Shown piece after piece: positions 33,659 to 45,684 of a stretch of 64,000 nucleotides of DNA (positions are counted from its first letter, which is position 1; every line of letters starts with the position of its first letter). A program made the position numbers and the translations under genes. The notes under the pieces are model-generated. The model was not told the DNA's origin. It was given only the letters and a program-made list of their open reading frames with translations, and did no database searches. The stretch lies in contig SSNU01000127.1 in assembly GCA_012064415.1 (NCBI GenBank), forward strand, positions 637,152 through 701,151, given 5' to 3'. The DNA comes from Gyrodactylus bullatarudis (Eukaryota; Platyhelminthes; Monogenea; Gyrodactylidea; Gyrodactylidae).

Positions 33659-36600
33659 ATGACACTTTCTGATATGGAGAACAAGGACGATGTTTTTGAA
33701 GCTTTAAAGGCTCTCTCAGTCGATAGCAATATGTACATACCTCCAATTCTGGAAAGTTATCTTAAAAAAGTAGCTAAATCTGGTAGAACAAAGTAAATCT
33801 TGCATATATAACATCTTTAGTCAATCCTGGGAAAGTATTAAGCCTCTAATCATAAAGAAGTTTCAAGTTAACTGTGAAGAATTTCTTGTCGGTGGTTATC
33901 CAGAACAAGGAACAAATAGCAACCGATCTTCACCAAAAGAAATAAACCGACTTAAAACTCTTATTTACAATAAGCTAAATGAATTCGAGAAGTACTTATT
34001 AATTCTAATGAATTTTAGTATTCCTTTCACAATCCAACGAATTTCGGAATTACTCTCTGATCCCCAGGAAAACTATAAGAGAATTGATAAATATCTCAGA
34101 GGTCTTGAAAAAGTCGTTCTAGTTGTATCCGTTGTTGACCAGTATGGAAAGTAAGATTGAATATAATTTATTTCTTAGTAAAATATGCGACAGTAATCAT
34201 TGCGAGTTCTCTGATAATGGCTCATTCAATGAAAGTTCAGAACTAGTTACATCCGATAAGGCTGATTCTAATTGTGATCAAAATGATATAATTAATGATT
34301 TCTATCCGATAAGAGAAAACATTGAAGAAATTGAAACGAGGAAAATTGATATTCCTAACCTCGTTGACAGTCCTGTTACTTGGAAATCCAAGTCATTTAA
34401 CTATGCATCAATTCATAGAACAGAACTTAACAATTCCCCCACCAAGCCTCTCAATCAAAATGAAGCAGTAAGTCTATCATTATAAAAACACCTTATTTTA
34501 TAGCTTAGTATCAAATCTTAAATGCTTTATTATTATCATTCTAGGCATCGGAATCAAGTGAATCTGATCTCCGACCTATAGGCCAATTAGAGGCATTCGT
34601 TCAAAATGTTGGTCTCAATCAATCCCCAACTAGTGCTAGCATGCAAAAGTCTGTCTCATCAAATTCCGATACTCCTGAACTTGCTGAAGATGCTCTCGAG
34701 CTGAACAAATCAAACGGGGATGATCTAGACAAAACAGAACCCATGGAAGATAGTGATGGTAATATTAGTCAAAATTCTAATATAAATGAAGAGGTCTTAG
34801 AACTTGAAGTTGTCGAAGAGAATCGTAAAAGAACCCTTAATCAGGTTGATGATGAAAATAACACTGATTCACATGATGTTCCTGAAAGTCCTTGCAAACA
34901 GTCCAAGGTTGAAGAGAACTCACCAATTAAATCAGAGGAGAATGAGAACTTACCCAAAAGGGACGAGATTGTGCAAGATGAAGATTCTGAAGCTGTCCAA
35001 TCTGAAGAAATCCAACCAGAGGTGAATTAATTTGAACTAAATTGGTTAATAGATTATAAATTTATGATATCTACTTATAAGTAAAATAACTAATATTTTC
35101 ATTAAAATGGTATTTAAAGAGTAAATTTTACAGTTTTTCACTTCAATGAAAATATCAACAATAGTAAAGTCAATCTTTAGTAGAGATAAAATAAAAAAAA
35201 TTAATGAATGTATTAAAATTTACTCTTCCTAACAACTAATAATCCAGAGTAGTAGCCAAATAGGAATAAAGAATAATAGAAATTTATCATAACGTAAATA
35301 ATATTGCAAATAAAAACAGTCAGGTACTAAGGAAATATCCATGCTAAAATACAGTACTTTACTATGGAAATCAGCCAAATTAGACGTATGTTTTTTTGTA
35401 AAACTAACATTGCAATATTGTGCTAACCTTTTGATTAGTTAATGTCATTCTTTACTTACTGAAGGCTTTGTGAAAATATGTTTCTCCATCTCATTTGTTT
35501 AACTTTATATGCAAGGATAAAATTAATACTGAACAAAATCAATATTCTCTCTGTGGATAAAAAAGAAGGATTAGTGTATTTAATGAGAAAAACAACAACA
35601 AATTGTTTATCTGATCTCTTTCCCAATGCTAAAATACTCACACTGTCTCTTCTCCACCATTTCACATGTCATTAGTTTTTTTAAATGTATTTAATATCTG
35701 GAAAAAACTGATAATTTCTATTCATTTAGAGCTAAAAATTCTTCAAATGTTTCTTTGAATTTACTTTCCGTGTCTTGGTAAATCAAATTTCACAAAACTT
35801 TTTCATAACCATAGTTTATCTTGGAATATCTGTGTTATTTTTCAGTTCAATTTCGTTATCTGTAGATAGTCTTCGTTCTATCAAAAGATTACTAAATTGA
35901 AAATTCTTACATCTGAGAAAGGTGGAATTAAATCACTGGACTGGATATCATAGCATAGCTTAGTCGGAATATTCACCTCTGCGAATATTTCTAATAAAAT
36001 GTATTTTCTTTAAACTTTTACATTATTGATGATTCTCCTTTGGGGCTCCATAAAATCTGGATAATAAAAGAAAAGTTTGTTTTTTTCCAGTTACCCATTA
36101 GAGTATTTTATTTTCTTTTTTCTCTACACAAAGAGTTAGTTGCATACTTATCAATTGTTAACATCATGATGTCTGCTTCTCTTTTTATCTCTTTTCAGTT
36201 ACATTTTCAAATCTTGTTGTGGTGTAAATAACTGCTGGACTTGTGAATTAATTTCTTTAAATTCTATCTAGCCATCTTGAAAATGCCTTTATATCCTTTC
36301 ATTGCAACTAAGATTAAATTATTTCGAATAATGAGCCAATAATTGAATAGAAATATTTATTGAATTGTTCACTTCAAAAAGCATACTACTTTTCATTGAG
36401 CATATCACCTATAATTTATCCCTCATTTTCCAAGATTAATGGGTCAAATTTTTTATAGAATCTATTTTGAAGATACATATGAAAAATTTCTAATTTTGAA
36501 AAAAATCATTTTCAGCCCCTCTCTTTCCCGATGTCTGAAATGGATTTATTTATTACAATTTTCTAATCCTTGAAAATAATTCATTCTTTTCATAGTTTCC

Positions 36601-37047
36601 ATCAATCCAATTAGATTGTTGAATTTATCATATAAAAATATTTCTCTTTGCATTCTAAAGTAATTTCGAGACAAAAGCAAAAAAATTATTCTCCTTCTCA
36701 TACAATGATTATATATAATTAGCATATTTTTACAAGGCCACCTTACATTCTTTCAAACTTTAGAAATCCTCCTTCTTTTTTCAGTGAATGTAGCTTATTT
36801 CAAACTAAATTATTTCAATATTCTCGACATATTTCCTAAATAAAACCTGGTAATTGAGTACATTGTACAATAAAATATTTTATATTTTTCAATTTAGACT
36901 GAATCCCTCGAGACCAAAGACCAACCAGAAAATGCAGTTATTAACGAGACTGGAAAAAATGATGAAATCGTCGCTATAGATGAAGAGAAACATGATACTA
37001 AAGATGATGATGATACGACCAAGGACAATTCTGAGACTGAAGATTGA
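33659..37047 (+). CDS. ppp4r2: PP4 regulatory subunit 2 (PPP4R2), five exons
   Basis: Exons 33659-33792, 33821-34150, 34179-34467, 34545-35021 and 36898-37047 join in phase to 458 residues. PPP4R2 targets the PP4 catalytic subunit to substrates in DNA repair, splicing and centrosome work. The conserved N-terminal domain is clear: [31 protein letters not shown], and the hallmark [18 protein letters not shown] followed by [15 protein letters not shown]. The rest is an acidic, low-complexity tail with a KRTLNQ...PCKQSK island, as in other animals. The first two introns are 28 bp each, the third 77 bp, and the fourth 1876 bp with nothing recognisable inside. The last exon (acidic, ending DNSETED) is less certain: without that splice the protein would end EVN at 35030. 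Confidence 0.85.
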
Positions 37048-37059
37048 TGACTCTCGTCT

Positions 37060-37915
37060 AATTTTATCAATGTTGTTTATATATAAATTTATTGTTAAAA
37101 AGTGTGTGTTTCCTAATTTTAATCTGAGTTGATAGTTTAAATTATAAAATTAAGTGAACCACAAGGTATACATTTTACGATTAGTTGAAAGAGCAAGAAA
37201 TATTTTAATTACTAAGGAATTATTTTGAGCATACTTATAACCCATTTATGCACTCAAAGTCATCAGATCAATATCAATTTAATTCTCCATCATTAGAACA
37301 ATACTAAGTGAATTAATCTGACAAGATTCGAAAACATGACTCTATTTTGATTTTCAGCTTTGAGAAGAAATAGAATTCCCATATACACTCTTTAATAATT
37401 TTGTAAAATTTCAATTGAGAAAATTCTTGGCAAATTTTATTATATCTCTCGAAAGTTTTACAAAACACGATTATGTCTTCAATTAGTTTTCTGTTAAATT
37501 TGCAGGTGTAAATCTGTTTCTCATGTAAGTATTTTGCCATGTGTGAAAAGAGATATCTTTTTGTCATCTGAAAAGTAAAATAACTTTCTTTCAAGACGCC
37601 AATTCTTTCTATAGATGAATATTTATCGTGAAAGATGAAAATTTTTTAAAATCTAGATATTATCTAGTAGGTAACTAGACGCCCAAATAACGTTTTCAAA
37701 TTTACACTGAATTTCCACATTATGAAATTTTGGTTCATTTCAATGGTCTTGATTAGACGAGGAAACCGAATATCTATATGTTGTGACTCAAGTTGGATTA
37801 ATTCTTATTTTTAATTGGACACAAATTAAAATGGAGTTGAAAACATGTTAGAAACTTCTTTAGAATTATTTTGTTGAAAAAGTTGTGTTTTTTTCTTTAT
37901 TTATAACAAGAAAGT
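37060..37915. other. No gene seen
   Basis: PPP4R2 3' flank and AT-rich spacer. The 93-codon open frame at 37313-37594 (-) has no family and no supporting context. Confidence 0.4.
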
Positions 37916-37920
37916 CATGG

Positions 37921-38854
37921 CTAACTAAACAGACGAAAATGATACGTTTCTTAACTCAAAGCGACACCAATTTAAATTCATTATAGGAATATATTTAGTT
38001 ATTTACAAAAAGCCTAATGTAATAGAGTCGAGTTTCATATACAATAGTATATGCAGATGTACATTGTACACCTAGAAAATTTTTCGCATTCCATATAATT
38101 AAGAAAAAATAAAATTCAAAAAGAAACTTTTAAAATGAGAATCTTTATTCCTTTAAATCTAATTTATCTATTATTACAGGGATATACTTCTCAATGTCTT
38201 GTACAATTTGCTATTGAGTAGGGAGGGGGGAACTTGGTTTTTGGCATTATTTGCTGCTAAATCCAAAATTCTCATATTCAACTCAGAATTAGGGATGTCT
38301 CTTCGAGTTCTTGAATATTCAAGAATTTCTTTTTTTTCTCGTCACAACAATCTTTCAATTTGGAATGGAATCTTTCAATGGGTTATTATTTTTCACGATA
38401 CAGCTCTTTCTTCCCCTCTTGAAAGATTAAAATAGAAGTAAAAGATATATTAACACCAAATGTACATTTCTTAAAGGATCATCAGTGGTATCACTTTAAA
38501 AATGATAAGAGTTAAATAATTGAATGAAAATAATAATTTACAATTTTTAAAGAAATAGTAAAAGTTTAAGAATTAAGAATAAATGCAAGCTGAAATAACA
38601 CCAAAACTCTCCATTAAATAGCAACAGTGGAGAGAAAAGTGAAAAAGCTCACATAGGCCAGCCAGCCAAAAAATTAATTTAACGAGTAATGTTCCTACCC
38701 CTAAATTTATAACCAATACAAATCATTTTACATTTGACTTCAAAACTTTAACATTGTAACACTTGAAACCCCCCTTTTTATACGTCCCATATTGAATTTA
38801 AATTGGTGTCGATTTGAGTTTAGTAAAGTATCATTTTCGTCTGTAAAAGGTTAG
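37921..38854. mobile_element. 934-bp element with ~60-bp inverted ends
   Basis: 37921-37980 and 38793-38854 are inverted copies with shared words CAGACGAAAATGATAC and CGACACCAATTTAAATTCA. There is no transposase inside; a PLE trailer relic is embedded. Superfamily unknown. Confidence 0.6.
38460..38665 (-). pseudogene. PLE trailer relic
   Basis: Shares TCATC.GTG...ACTTTAAAAATGATA and AAATAGCAACA(A/G)TGGAGA...AAAGCTCACAT with the PLE relic at 23680-23825. The coding part is lost. Confidence 0.45.
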
Positions 38855-38859
38855 TCGTC

Positions 38860-40060
38860 CTCAAATTTGTATTAGTGGAAAAGTGAAGAAATTAAAATAC
38901 AGGATTAATCAGGAATAAATCATTATAATTATCGATTTTCTCTATTAATCATAAAATGTAAGTTGTACTAGGTACAGTGTGAAGAGCATGTGTACTACAT
39001 AGTGGTTTCTAATTATAATTAGCAATTTGTTTAACCTGTAATTATCATTCTTAATTAAAAACTCGTACGTTCAACATTAAATTGAAAATTATGAAAAGCT
39101 TTTCTTGTGAAGTTTACACCACCACCTTAAACAATTTAATTTCCTACAATGTGGTATGGCTAATCTCAAAATTTCGATTTTTTTGGAATAAAATGTTCAA
39201 ACAAACTAATAGACCTACTAAAAAGTATGTGGACAGAAGAAAAAATACACTTTTTCTAGGAAAAGTAGGGTGTGACCTTTTCCATATGCCAAACCTGGGG
39301 GACAACTATAACCAATTTAGATGAACTTTCCCTTATTCAGGGATCTTTTATTTCCAAGCAGTAAAAAGGATCAAGAAATTCGACTCTCAAAATCGCATTT
39401 AGCTAACATATTTGTTTCTCTGTCTAATCGTGATCCTAATGGTAAACTCTCCCTTTTTACTTAAAAACCCTCATAATCTAATAAATTTCAAAACATTTCT
39501 CTCTTATTCAATCACTTGATGAAAAATATTTTTCCAAATAGCTAAAATTCCAACTTTTGTATTGTTTGCAAAGTCTCATGAACGACTACACTGATTGAGT
39601 TAAGTGGAACTGCAAATTCTTCCTATTGAGTAATAATTTACTACTAATAAATAAATATTCGACCCTCATTGACTAGAGACTCTCTAGTAGAGAGTAAAAT
39701 CGGTTAAAAGTTAAGTAGGATGAAATAAAGATTCATTGGAAAATGGTAGATTTCCATATTCTATTGGTACCTACAATTTTTACATCTTAATAATTTTCTC
39801 AGTTTATTCTCCAAATTATTTGTCATGACAATCTCCAAGTCTTTATAAACTTTACAATGTAGAGTCTACATTGGAAAGGGCCTTGCTTTTACATATAAGA
39901 AAATGGATTCTAGTTCAATTAATTATGGCAATTACCAAGGAAGGCTGTCTTATTGCTAGTAAAGTTTATAATGTTGCCCTTGAATAATAATCTCCTTAGA
40001 AATAAAATTAAATGGTAAAGAATTGGAAGGTGAGCTTAGCATTTAGTCGTAGTTTGTTTT
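38860..40060. other. No gene seen
   Basis: AT-rich spacer; the open frame at 39082-39324 is unassigned and probably accidental. Confidence 0.4.
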
Positions 40061-40065
40061 CAATA

Positions 40066-40180
40066 AACTCTTTGTACCACTGAAGAAGACGTGTGTAGAC
40101 AATCAAAAGTTTCGTTGTCTATTGCTTGAGAATCCCAAGTTTTTAATACATTTTATCTTAAAATTAATTAATTAATCTTT
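40066..40180 (+). repeat. PLE terminus, degraded
   Basis: TTTGTACCACTGAAGAAGAC matches the PLE-4 end (CGTACCACTGAAGAAGGC). The GAAA half is altered to an AAAAGTTTCG context, so any ribozyme would be dead. It ends in the same AT-rich tail word TTTTAATA..ATTTTAT. Confidence 0.5.
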
Positions 40181-40296
40181 TTTAAACGAAATCAGATCTA
40201 AAATTATTTTGTCAAATCTTTTGATCCAATTCTAGTTTTTTTCATCTTATCGGAAGGATATGAAAATTTGTCAAATTAATCAATCAAGCCTCCTTC

Positions 40297-40605
40297 TTAT
40301 ACTGGGTTTACCCTGACCTTGATTCCTATAATGCTCGCATTTTGGTTTCAGGTCTGAACCCTCTATGGGTTAGAAGGTTGGCATTTATAGTAAAAAAATT
40401 TATTGAATTCGCTTCTATGATCGAGCATGTTTATTCGAGTAGTTTATGATGAACATTTCCTACTCTCAGCTTTTAACATGATTAAAGATAAATATGACAT
40501 TATGAACTGAGATAATCTTCACTCTATAAAGACCATCATGAGTCATATTCGCTCTAAAATAGACTATTCTATTACTCTATTATATCCCGATCTTCACTAA
40601 AATTC
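40297..40605 (+). pseudogene. LINE-like C-terminal fragment
   Basis: Encodes YPDLDSYNARILVSGLNPLW then VRRLAFIVKKFIEF, collinear with 3950-4070. Further on, the HIRSK and LLYPDLH words occur. Stops after ~50 codons. Same family as 3898-4275. Confidence 0.45.
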
Positions 40606-41095
40606 CAGAATGATTATTGTAAAAATTTTGAGATTAACATGCCAGTTACAATTTACAAACTGATTCAATTGTCTCATGTGCGATATTTTAAAGATCCCTC
40701 ATCCAGTTATGATTTTTATTTTTTCAAGAAAACTAGATTAAAATTTTTATTTATTTTTTATATTTTCCATTGGACATATTAATTACTCTATTTAATACAG
40801 ATTATATTTCTAACAAAAAAAAGAAGTCTCAAAACTTTCCAGAAATGCGATTCTTAGTTTTTTCAGTTCAACTCATGAGTGATTTTGTAGTTTTTTATCT
40901 TAGTTTTCTTGATCATCTCACTAGTTTCATAGAATTTTTCCAGTATAATAGATTCTTTAATGACCCTGAACAATTCTGCTCAAGTATTAAATCGTGTTAA
41001 AATCAAAATTCTCAGTTATGCATCAGGTAAAATTTTGAGGAATGGGAAGTATGTCTTCTTTTACAGTTCATTACATGTTCATAGAAAACACATTG

Positions 41096-41604
41096 TATAG
41101 GTATTTTTGGTGACGAGGGATAAGTGCTTAAGTCTTTTAATATATCTAATTGGATGTGGAGAAGAAACACATCTTCACTTAGACATAAGACTCAGCGTGT
41201 ATCTAATTTATAAGCTAGTAAAATTCAAACGAGTATGGCAGGTATAGACGCGTGTCGTCCTTATTGAGACTCCTCAGTATACCGTAGCAGGGTCATGAAC
41301 ATTGTGAGACCAACACTTAGCCCACTGGACCAACTCCCCATGTCTATCATATTTCTTTACAGATTCATGGATTAGATACTCCCTTTGCACCCTTTGGGTT
41401 ATATATATATTTTATTTTTTAAGTATTTTAGATACTTAATTATTTGTTATACCTCCCATACTTGTTTGAATTGTTTCTTTACTTGCTTATAAATTAGATA
41501 CACGCTGAGTCTTATGTCTAAGTGAAGATGTGTTTCTTCTCCACATCCAATTAGATATATTAAAAGACTTAAGCACTTATCCCTCGTCACCAAAAATACC
41601 TATA
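41096..41604. repeat. Large fold-back with a tRNA-like loop
   Basis: Left arm 41096-41251 (GGTATTTTTGGTGACGAGGG onward) and right arm 41449-41604 are near-perfect inverted copies of ~155 bp. The loop contains the tRNA-like stretch at 41280-41339. A second inverted pair overlaps: 41400-41450 with 41606-41655 (TTTTTTAAGTATTTTAGATAC). The nested layout suggests two insertion or inversion events. Confidence 0.7.
41280..41339 (-). other. tRNA-like (A/B box) stretch, possible SINE head
   Basis: The minus strand begins GGGGAGTTGGTCCAGTGGGC, where TGGTCCAGTGG fits a pol III A box, and about 40 bases later GTTCATGACCC resembles a B box. It is too short for a full cloverleaf, so it is at best a tRNA-derived relic. 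A similar TGGACGAAATGG word occurs at 13686. Confidence 0.3.
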
Positions 41605-41659
41605 ACAAATAATTAAGTATCTAAAATACTTAAAAAATAAAATATATATAAAACACATT

Positions 41660-43195
41660 ATAATTTCTACATTTTCTCAGATCAGGTTGAAGAACGCCTA
41701 GAAGAACCCTCAAAGTCTGACTGTGTTCTTTCTATCACTTCATCATTTTAACAACTCATTCATCGTCAGAAAATACTTCGTTTACCACCCATTCTATAGG
41801 AAGTCTATTAATCTCCTGAAATACGCAAAGATCCTGTGTCTATCATTCAAAAAACACCTGTTATACTAATTTAAAGAAAGTTGATTTTTTTAAACGTTTT
41901 TTTTTGAAAACCTCAGGGTCATAGATAAAAAGTCAGAAAACTTGTATAATTCAAATACGCAATCGTCTTAACTCCTCTTAGTATACCTTAAAAAGATAAA
42001 AGTCGGTTTTCGGATCAAAAATAAGACCCAAATCCTGAACTAAAAATTATTGCGTTAAAATAACTTTAGATTTCTAATTAACGAATTCATAAACCAAATG
42101 ATATGCGAGTCATGAAAAAATTCTCTAAGACTTTATGGGTTAATCTGAATCAATTTTACTTTTTCCTTCGATCTGATTGCTGAAATCAATGCAACCATAG
42201 CCAAAATTTGCCTGGATGCTACGAAATTATTGATCTAGATTCGCATGAACGGTTTTTCACTTAAAATCTAGAATTGAAACCGATAGAGTAAATGGATGAA
42301 ATTAGATTGAGAGTAATTTTTATCTTGTGACTTTTGGTTAAATTAAAAATTCAGATTTCTCCAGTTTGTAGTACACGCTGTGTAGTCAACAGGAAAATTT
42401 CCCCTCCCTTTCTAGTTATATATTTTACGATGAACAATGAATGATAAATTACAAGTTATATACTTGGTAGCTGCAGTAAAAAGCATATTATGATGGATAT
42501 TTATGAATTTCTTTCATCCTACAAACTATCTTGGATATATATATATCAAAGGTAATGTTTTTTTACTAGAATCTATTGTTAATTTTTTAAATTGTAATAA
42601 AAATGTCATAAAATAATAATAATGATACAGATCAATGCATAGGAATCTTGAAAGTTTTGTACTGTTTAATTATCTGAGATTTTTTGTTACAAATTTTATT
42701 TTTATTTTAAATTATTAAATAATAATAATTAAGGGTCTCAAAAAGTCTTAAAAGGTCTATTAAAACCAGGATTCTGCTTTTCGAACTATTCTTTTAAATT
42801 TTACTATTTCTTTATGTGATTTGTTAATTATTTTCATTGAATTTTCTATCTAAAAATATTCTAATTGAAATATCATTCATTCATAATAAGGGAATTATTA
42901 TAGATTCGTAACTGTATTATCAATAACAGCCTATACTAAAGAGTTTGAGTAGTGTTTGATTAAATTCATTGTATTTGTTAAATCGATATCGTATATTTAC
43001 ATCAATGATCCGTGGAATGTTGCATGGAATAATTTAATTTCTCTAGAATCGAAAAGAATTTATATTTTATTCATGCTGCTATATTCGAGTGGGAATGAAT
43101 TAAATTCTATGATTTCTGACCAGAAATGTATTGTATTACAAAAAAGCTCTCGTTACAAATTCGAGAAGAGGTTTTTTTTCAAAAAATAGCTTATT
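41660..43195. other. No gene seen
   Basis: AT-rich spacer downstream of the minus-strand receptor gene. Confidence 0.4.
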
Positions 43196-43201
43196 TCATT
43201 T

Positions 43202-44434
43202 TTAAATACAAGAGTTCATTTCAATCTCATCCCTTGGAGAGTTATTGGCAATTTTTTTGACAATGTTCCTTAGACTTGCCTTTCTCAGGCTGTCATAGAC
43301 TGGTCTGACCTTGTGGAAGGGATCACCCCTTGAAAATATTATTTCAAGTATTGAACGATTCAATGTGAAATTTATCAGTAGAAATATAGCCTGAAAACTG
43401 CTCAACATATTGTGCAAGTTATACACTGATGGATGACAAATAAGATTTGCAATCCAGGCAGCTATCCAGACCAAAGTCTCTGTAAAGATTATCTTTGATG
43501 TCATAAAGAATCGTATGACATTCACAAGATGAACGTTATCTGAGTAGGCTTCAAACTTGTGAGAGGTCATTCCACAGAGGTGATATAATCTCTGTGTTAG
43601 AAAGAACATTAACCAAGTACCCAAAAACATTACAAGCAACGGAAGATAGAGGAATAACTGCATTGGTAAAAGGCACATTCCGATATGGCCACAACTGAAT
43701 CTTCCATAAACATAGAACAGGCTGTTATAAGAACTTGATTTTATTTTAAATGGAAAAATTGCAAAACTAAATAGTGACATGAGGACCACTGCGACTGGAA
43801 TGACTAAAATCGTCATAAAACTGAATATTTGAAAGAAAACATTTCTCCATTTACTTAAGGTCTTGATCATAACCGGGGTATGATATGGGCTTGAATTTCT
43901 CTCAGAGTAAAAGGTTGTCGTCTTTATAAGGTTTTCAGAGAATCTTCGCCTCTCATAAAAGATTAAATCGAACTGATTGCAGTTGACACCTCCCCTTGTT
44001 GAACAGAATATTTGTACAGAATTTATCAACAATATGCTAACCTTGGAAACAATAAGAAAGTGTATCAAGATTGAGTTTAGTTTACACGCGATTGAATCCA
44101 TGGAATGCTGTCCTGTCTGAATAGAAGAGTACTTCATAAAGGAGGAAATTATCAGAAGAATATCCTTCAGGGTCGACATGAGAAACCATAGGATAACATG
44201 AGACCCGTAGACCTTTCTCAAATTCCTATCAGATATAAATATAAATAAAAGATGAAAAATATAAAAGAAAATTGAAATTGATTGGCAGATTTGGGAGATT
44301 TTTGTGTCTGTTCGATTAAATGGACATTCGTCAATGATGAATTCTTTTGAATTATTCACAGTCTTGAGACATATTTCTTCCAGTTGGCCAAAGCTAAGGA
44401 ATAATTCGTTCTTATCCAAAGGATTGATCGACAT
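43202..44434 (-). CDS. Seven-transmembrane receptor, GPCR-like orphan
   Basis: Single exon, 410 residues, ATG at 44434. Seven hydrophobic helices fall near residues 49-68, 77-99, 113-143, 199-228, 252-281, 303-333 and 339-366. The N-terminus (about 48 residues, N-glycosylation sites NNS and NRT, three cysteines) would be outside and the tail, with a basic SLRKASLRNIVKK stretch, inside. Cys117 at the top of helix 3 and Cys248 before helix 5 match the canonical GPCR disulfide. There is no DRY or NPxxY, so it is not ordinary rhodopsin-type. Helix 6 (FTETLVWIAAWIANL) and helix 7 (SSFQAIFLLINFTLNRSILE) look more like secretin/Methuselah-type receptors, whose helix 7 is followed by a similar NR turn. 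The ligand is unknown. The tandem repeats start ~97 bp upstream of its start codon. Confidence 0.6.
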   Translation of the reverse strand: MSINPLDKNELFLSFGQLEEICLKTVNNSKEFIIDECPFNRTDTKISQICQSISIFFYIFHLLFIFISDRNLRKVYGSHVILWFLMSTLKDILLIISSFMKYSSIQTGQHSMDSIACKLNSILIHFLIVSKVSILLINSVQIFCSTRGGVNCNQFDLIFYERRRFSENLIKTTTFYSERNSSPYHTPVMIKTLSKWRNVFFQIFSFMTILVIPVAVVLMSLFSFAIFPFKIKSSSYNSLFYVYGRFSCGHIGMCLLPMQLFLYLPLLVMFLGTWLMFFLTQRLYHLCGMTSHKFEAYSDNVHLVNVIRFFMTSKIIFTETLVWIAAWIANLICHPSVYNLHNMLSSFQAIFLLINFTLNRSILEIIFSRGDPFHKVRPVYDSLRKASLRNIVKKIANNSPRDEIEMNSCI

Positions 44435-45550
44435 TTCGTCTACATTTCACTTTCAATAGTTATCCCGATTAGATATTTCCCCTCTCGAAGATTAATAAAG
44501 AATTCAGATCAAAAAAGGATTCATCAAAAATACTATTTAATCTCTTTATTCCTATAGGCCAATAATTCGTTAGCGAATCAGAATCGAGTCTTACTCTACA
44601 TTTCTTTGATCTGTATTAAGATGAATTGGTAGAAAACTTTAGAAAACTTGGTAGATGACTTCCCATAATTTATGTTTTAACAAAAACCTCTTGTATTTGG
44701 GTTTCCTTCATTTTTATAATAAAATTGCGTTCCTATTCTTCTGTTTCTGAACTATGTATAGACGATTAGCGAATCTCCTGTTTACTTTGAACAAAAGAAC
44801 TATTGTAATAAATTTTTAAGCTTTCTCTGAACTCTGAAAATATTTTCAAAACGATTCCTTTTCATAGCTTAAACATGCATCGTAGGAGAATTGAGAAGAT
44901 TTTGAAAAAGAATGTAATAAATTTCGTTCTCCTATCTTCCTTATGAGTGTAGACTCCAGTAATAAATTTACTTTTAAAAAACATCAATTACCCAAGAAGC
45001 ATTTCAGATTGGATACGACGATTCATTAGCTAGATAACTCTTGACTATGTTTTTTTTCAAGTATACTCAAAAAATGTTCGTTCATCAAATATTGAATTAA
45101 AATTTATGAGTGTTTCAGTTTAATTTCTTAAGTAAACTTTAGCTACTAATTTAATTTAAAAAGTATCTGTCATGTTTTATTTTTCAGGCATTTCAACACT
45201 ATAAAAGTCATGTAACATCTTCAGTTCCTCCGATCTTGTTTTGGAACAAAGAATTTCTCATCTGAAGAGTTATACCATAAGATTCCTTCTCCTTCAGACG
45301 GCTGTTATCATCTTCGCTTCTCAGTCATATTCTAAAGAAAAAACAATAATAATTTTAAATAAAACGGTATCTTTTTGAGTTCTTCAATAAAATACAATAC
45401 TTAAAATTTTCCTAACCTATGATCAAGTGTACTGCTTTTCTTTGTGATTTTTAAGTACTCACTGAAGTATTTTAGAAAGTTTTTTTCCGCTTAGAATCAG
45501 TTGTATTCAGTGATCAATTCTAACCAACGATTTCCAATATTTATATCCGT

Positions 45551-45663
45551 CTTATTACTATTAACAACCTCGTTTAGTTTAATCTCTCTAATCTAATAAG
45601 TATAAAAATATGATTTTGGAGTCTATAGAGATAAAACTAAACGAGGTTGGTAATGGTAATAAG
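45551..45663. repeat. Hairpin built from PLE tail sequence
   Basis: The left arm CTTATTACTATTAACAACCT... (37 nt) pairs with the arm ending ...GGTTGGTAATGGTAATAAG, leaving a ~39-nt loop. The right arm matches 18040-18085, the C-terminal block of a PLE relic. Repeated at +1507 and +3014. Confidence 0.65.
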
Positions 45664-45684
45664 AAAACATTCTGAAAAAACTCT

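Noticed and set aside
34804..35025. Overlapping ORF in PPP4R2 exon 4
   Set aside because: Out-of-frame shadow; the acidic frame continues the PPP4R2 protein in phase.
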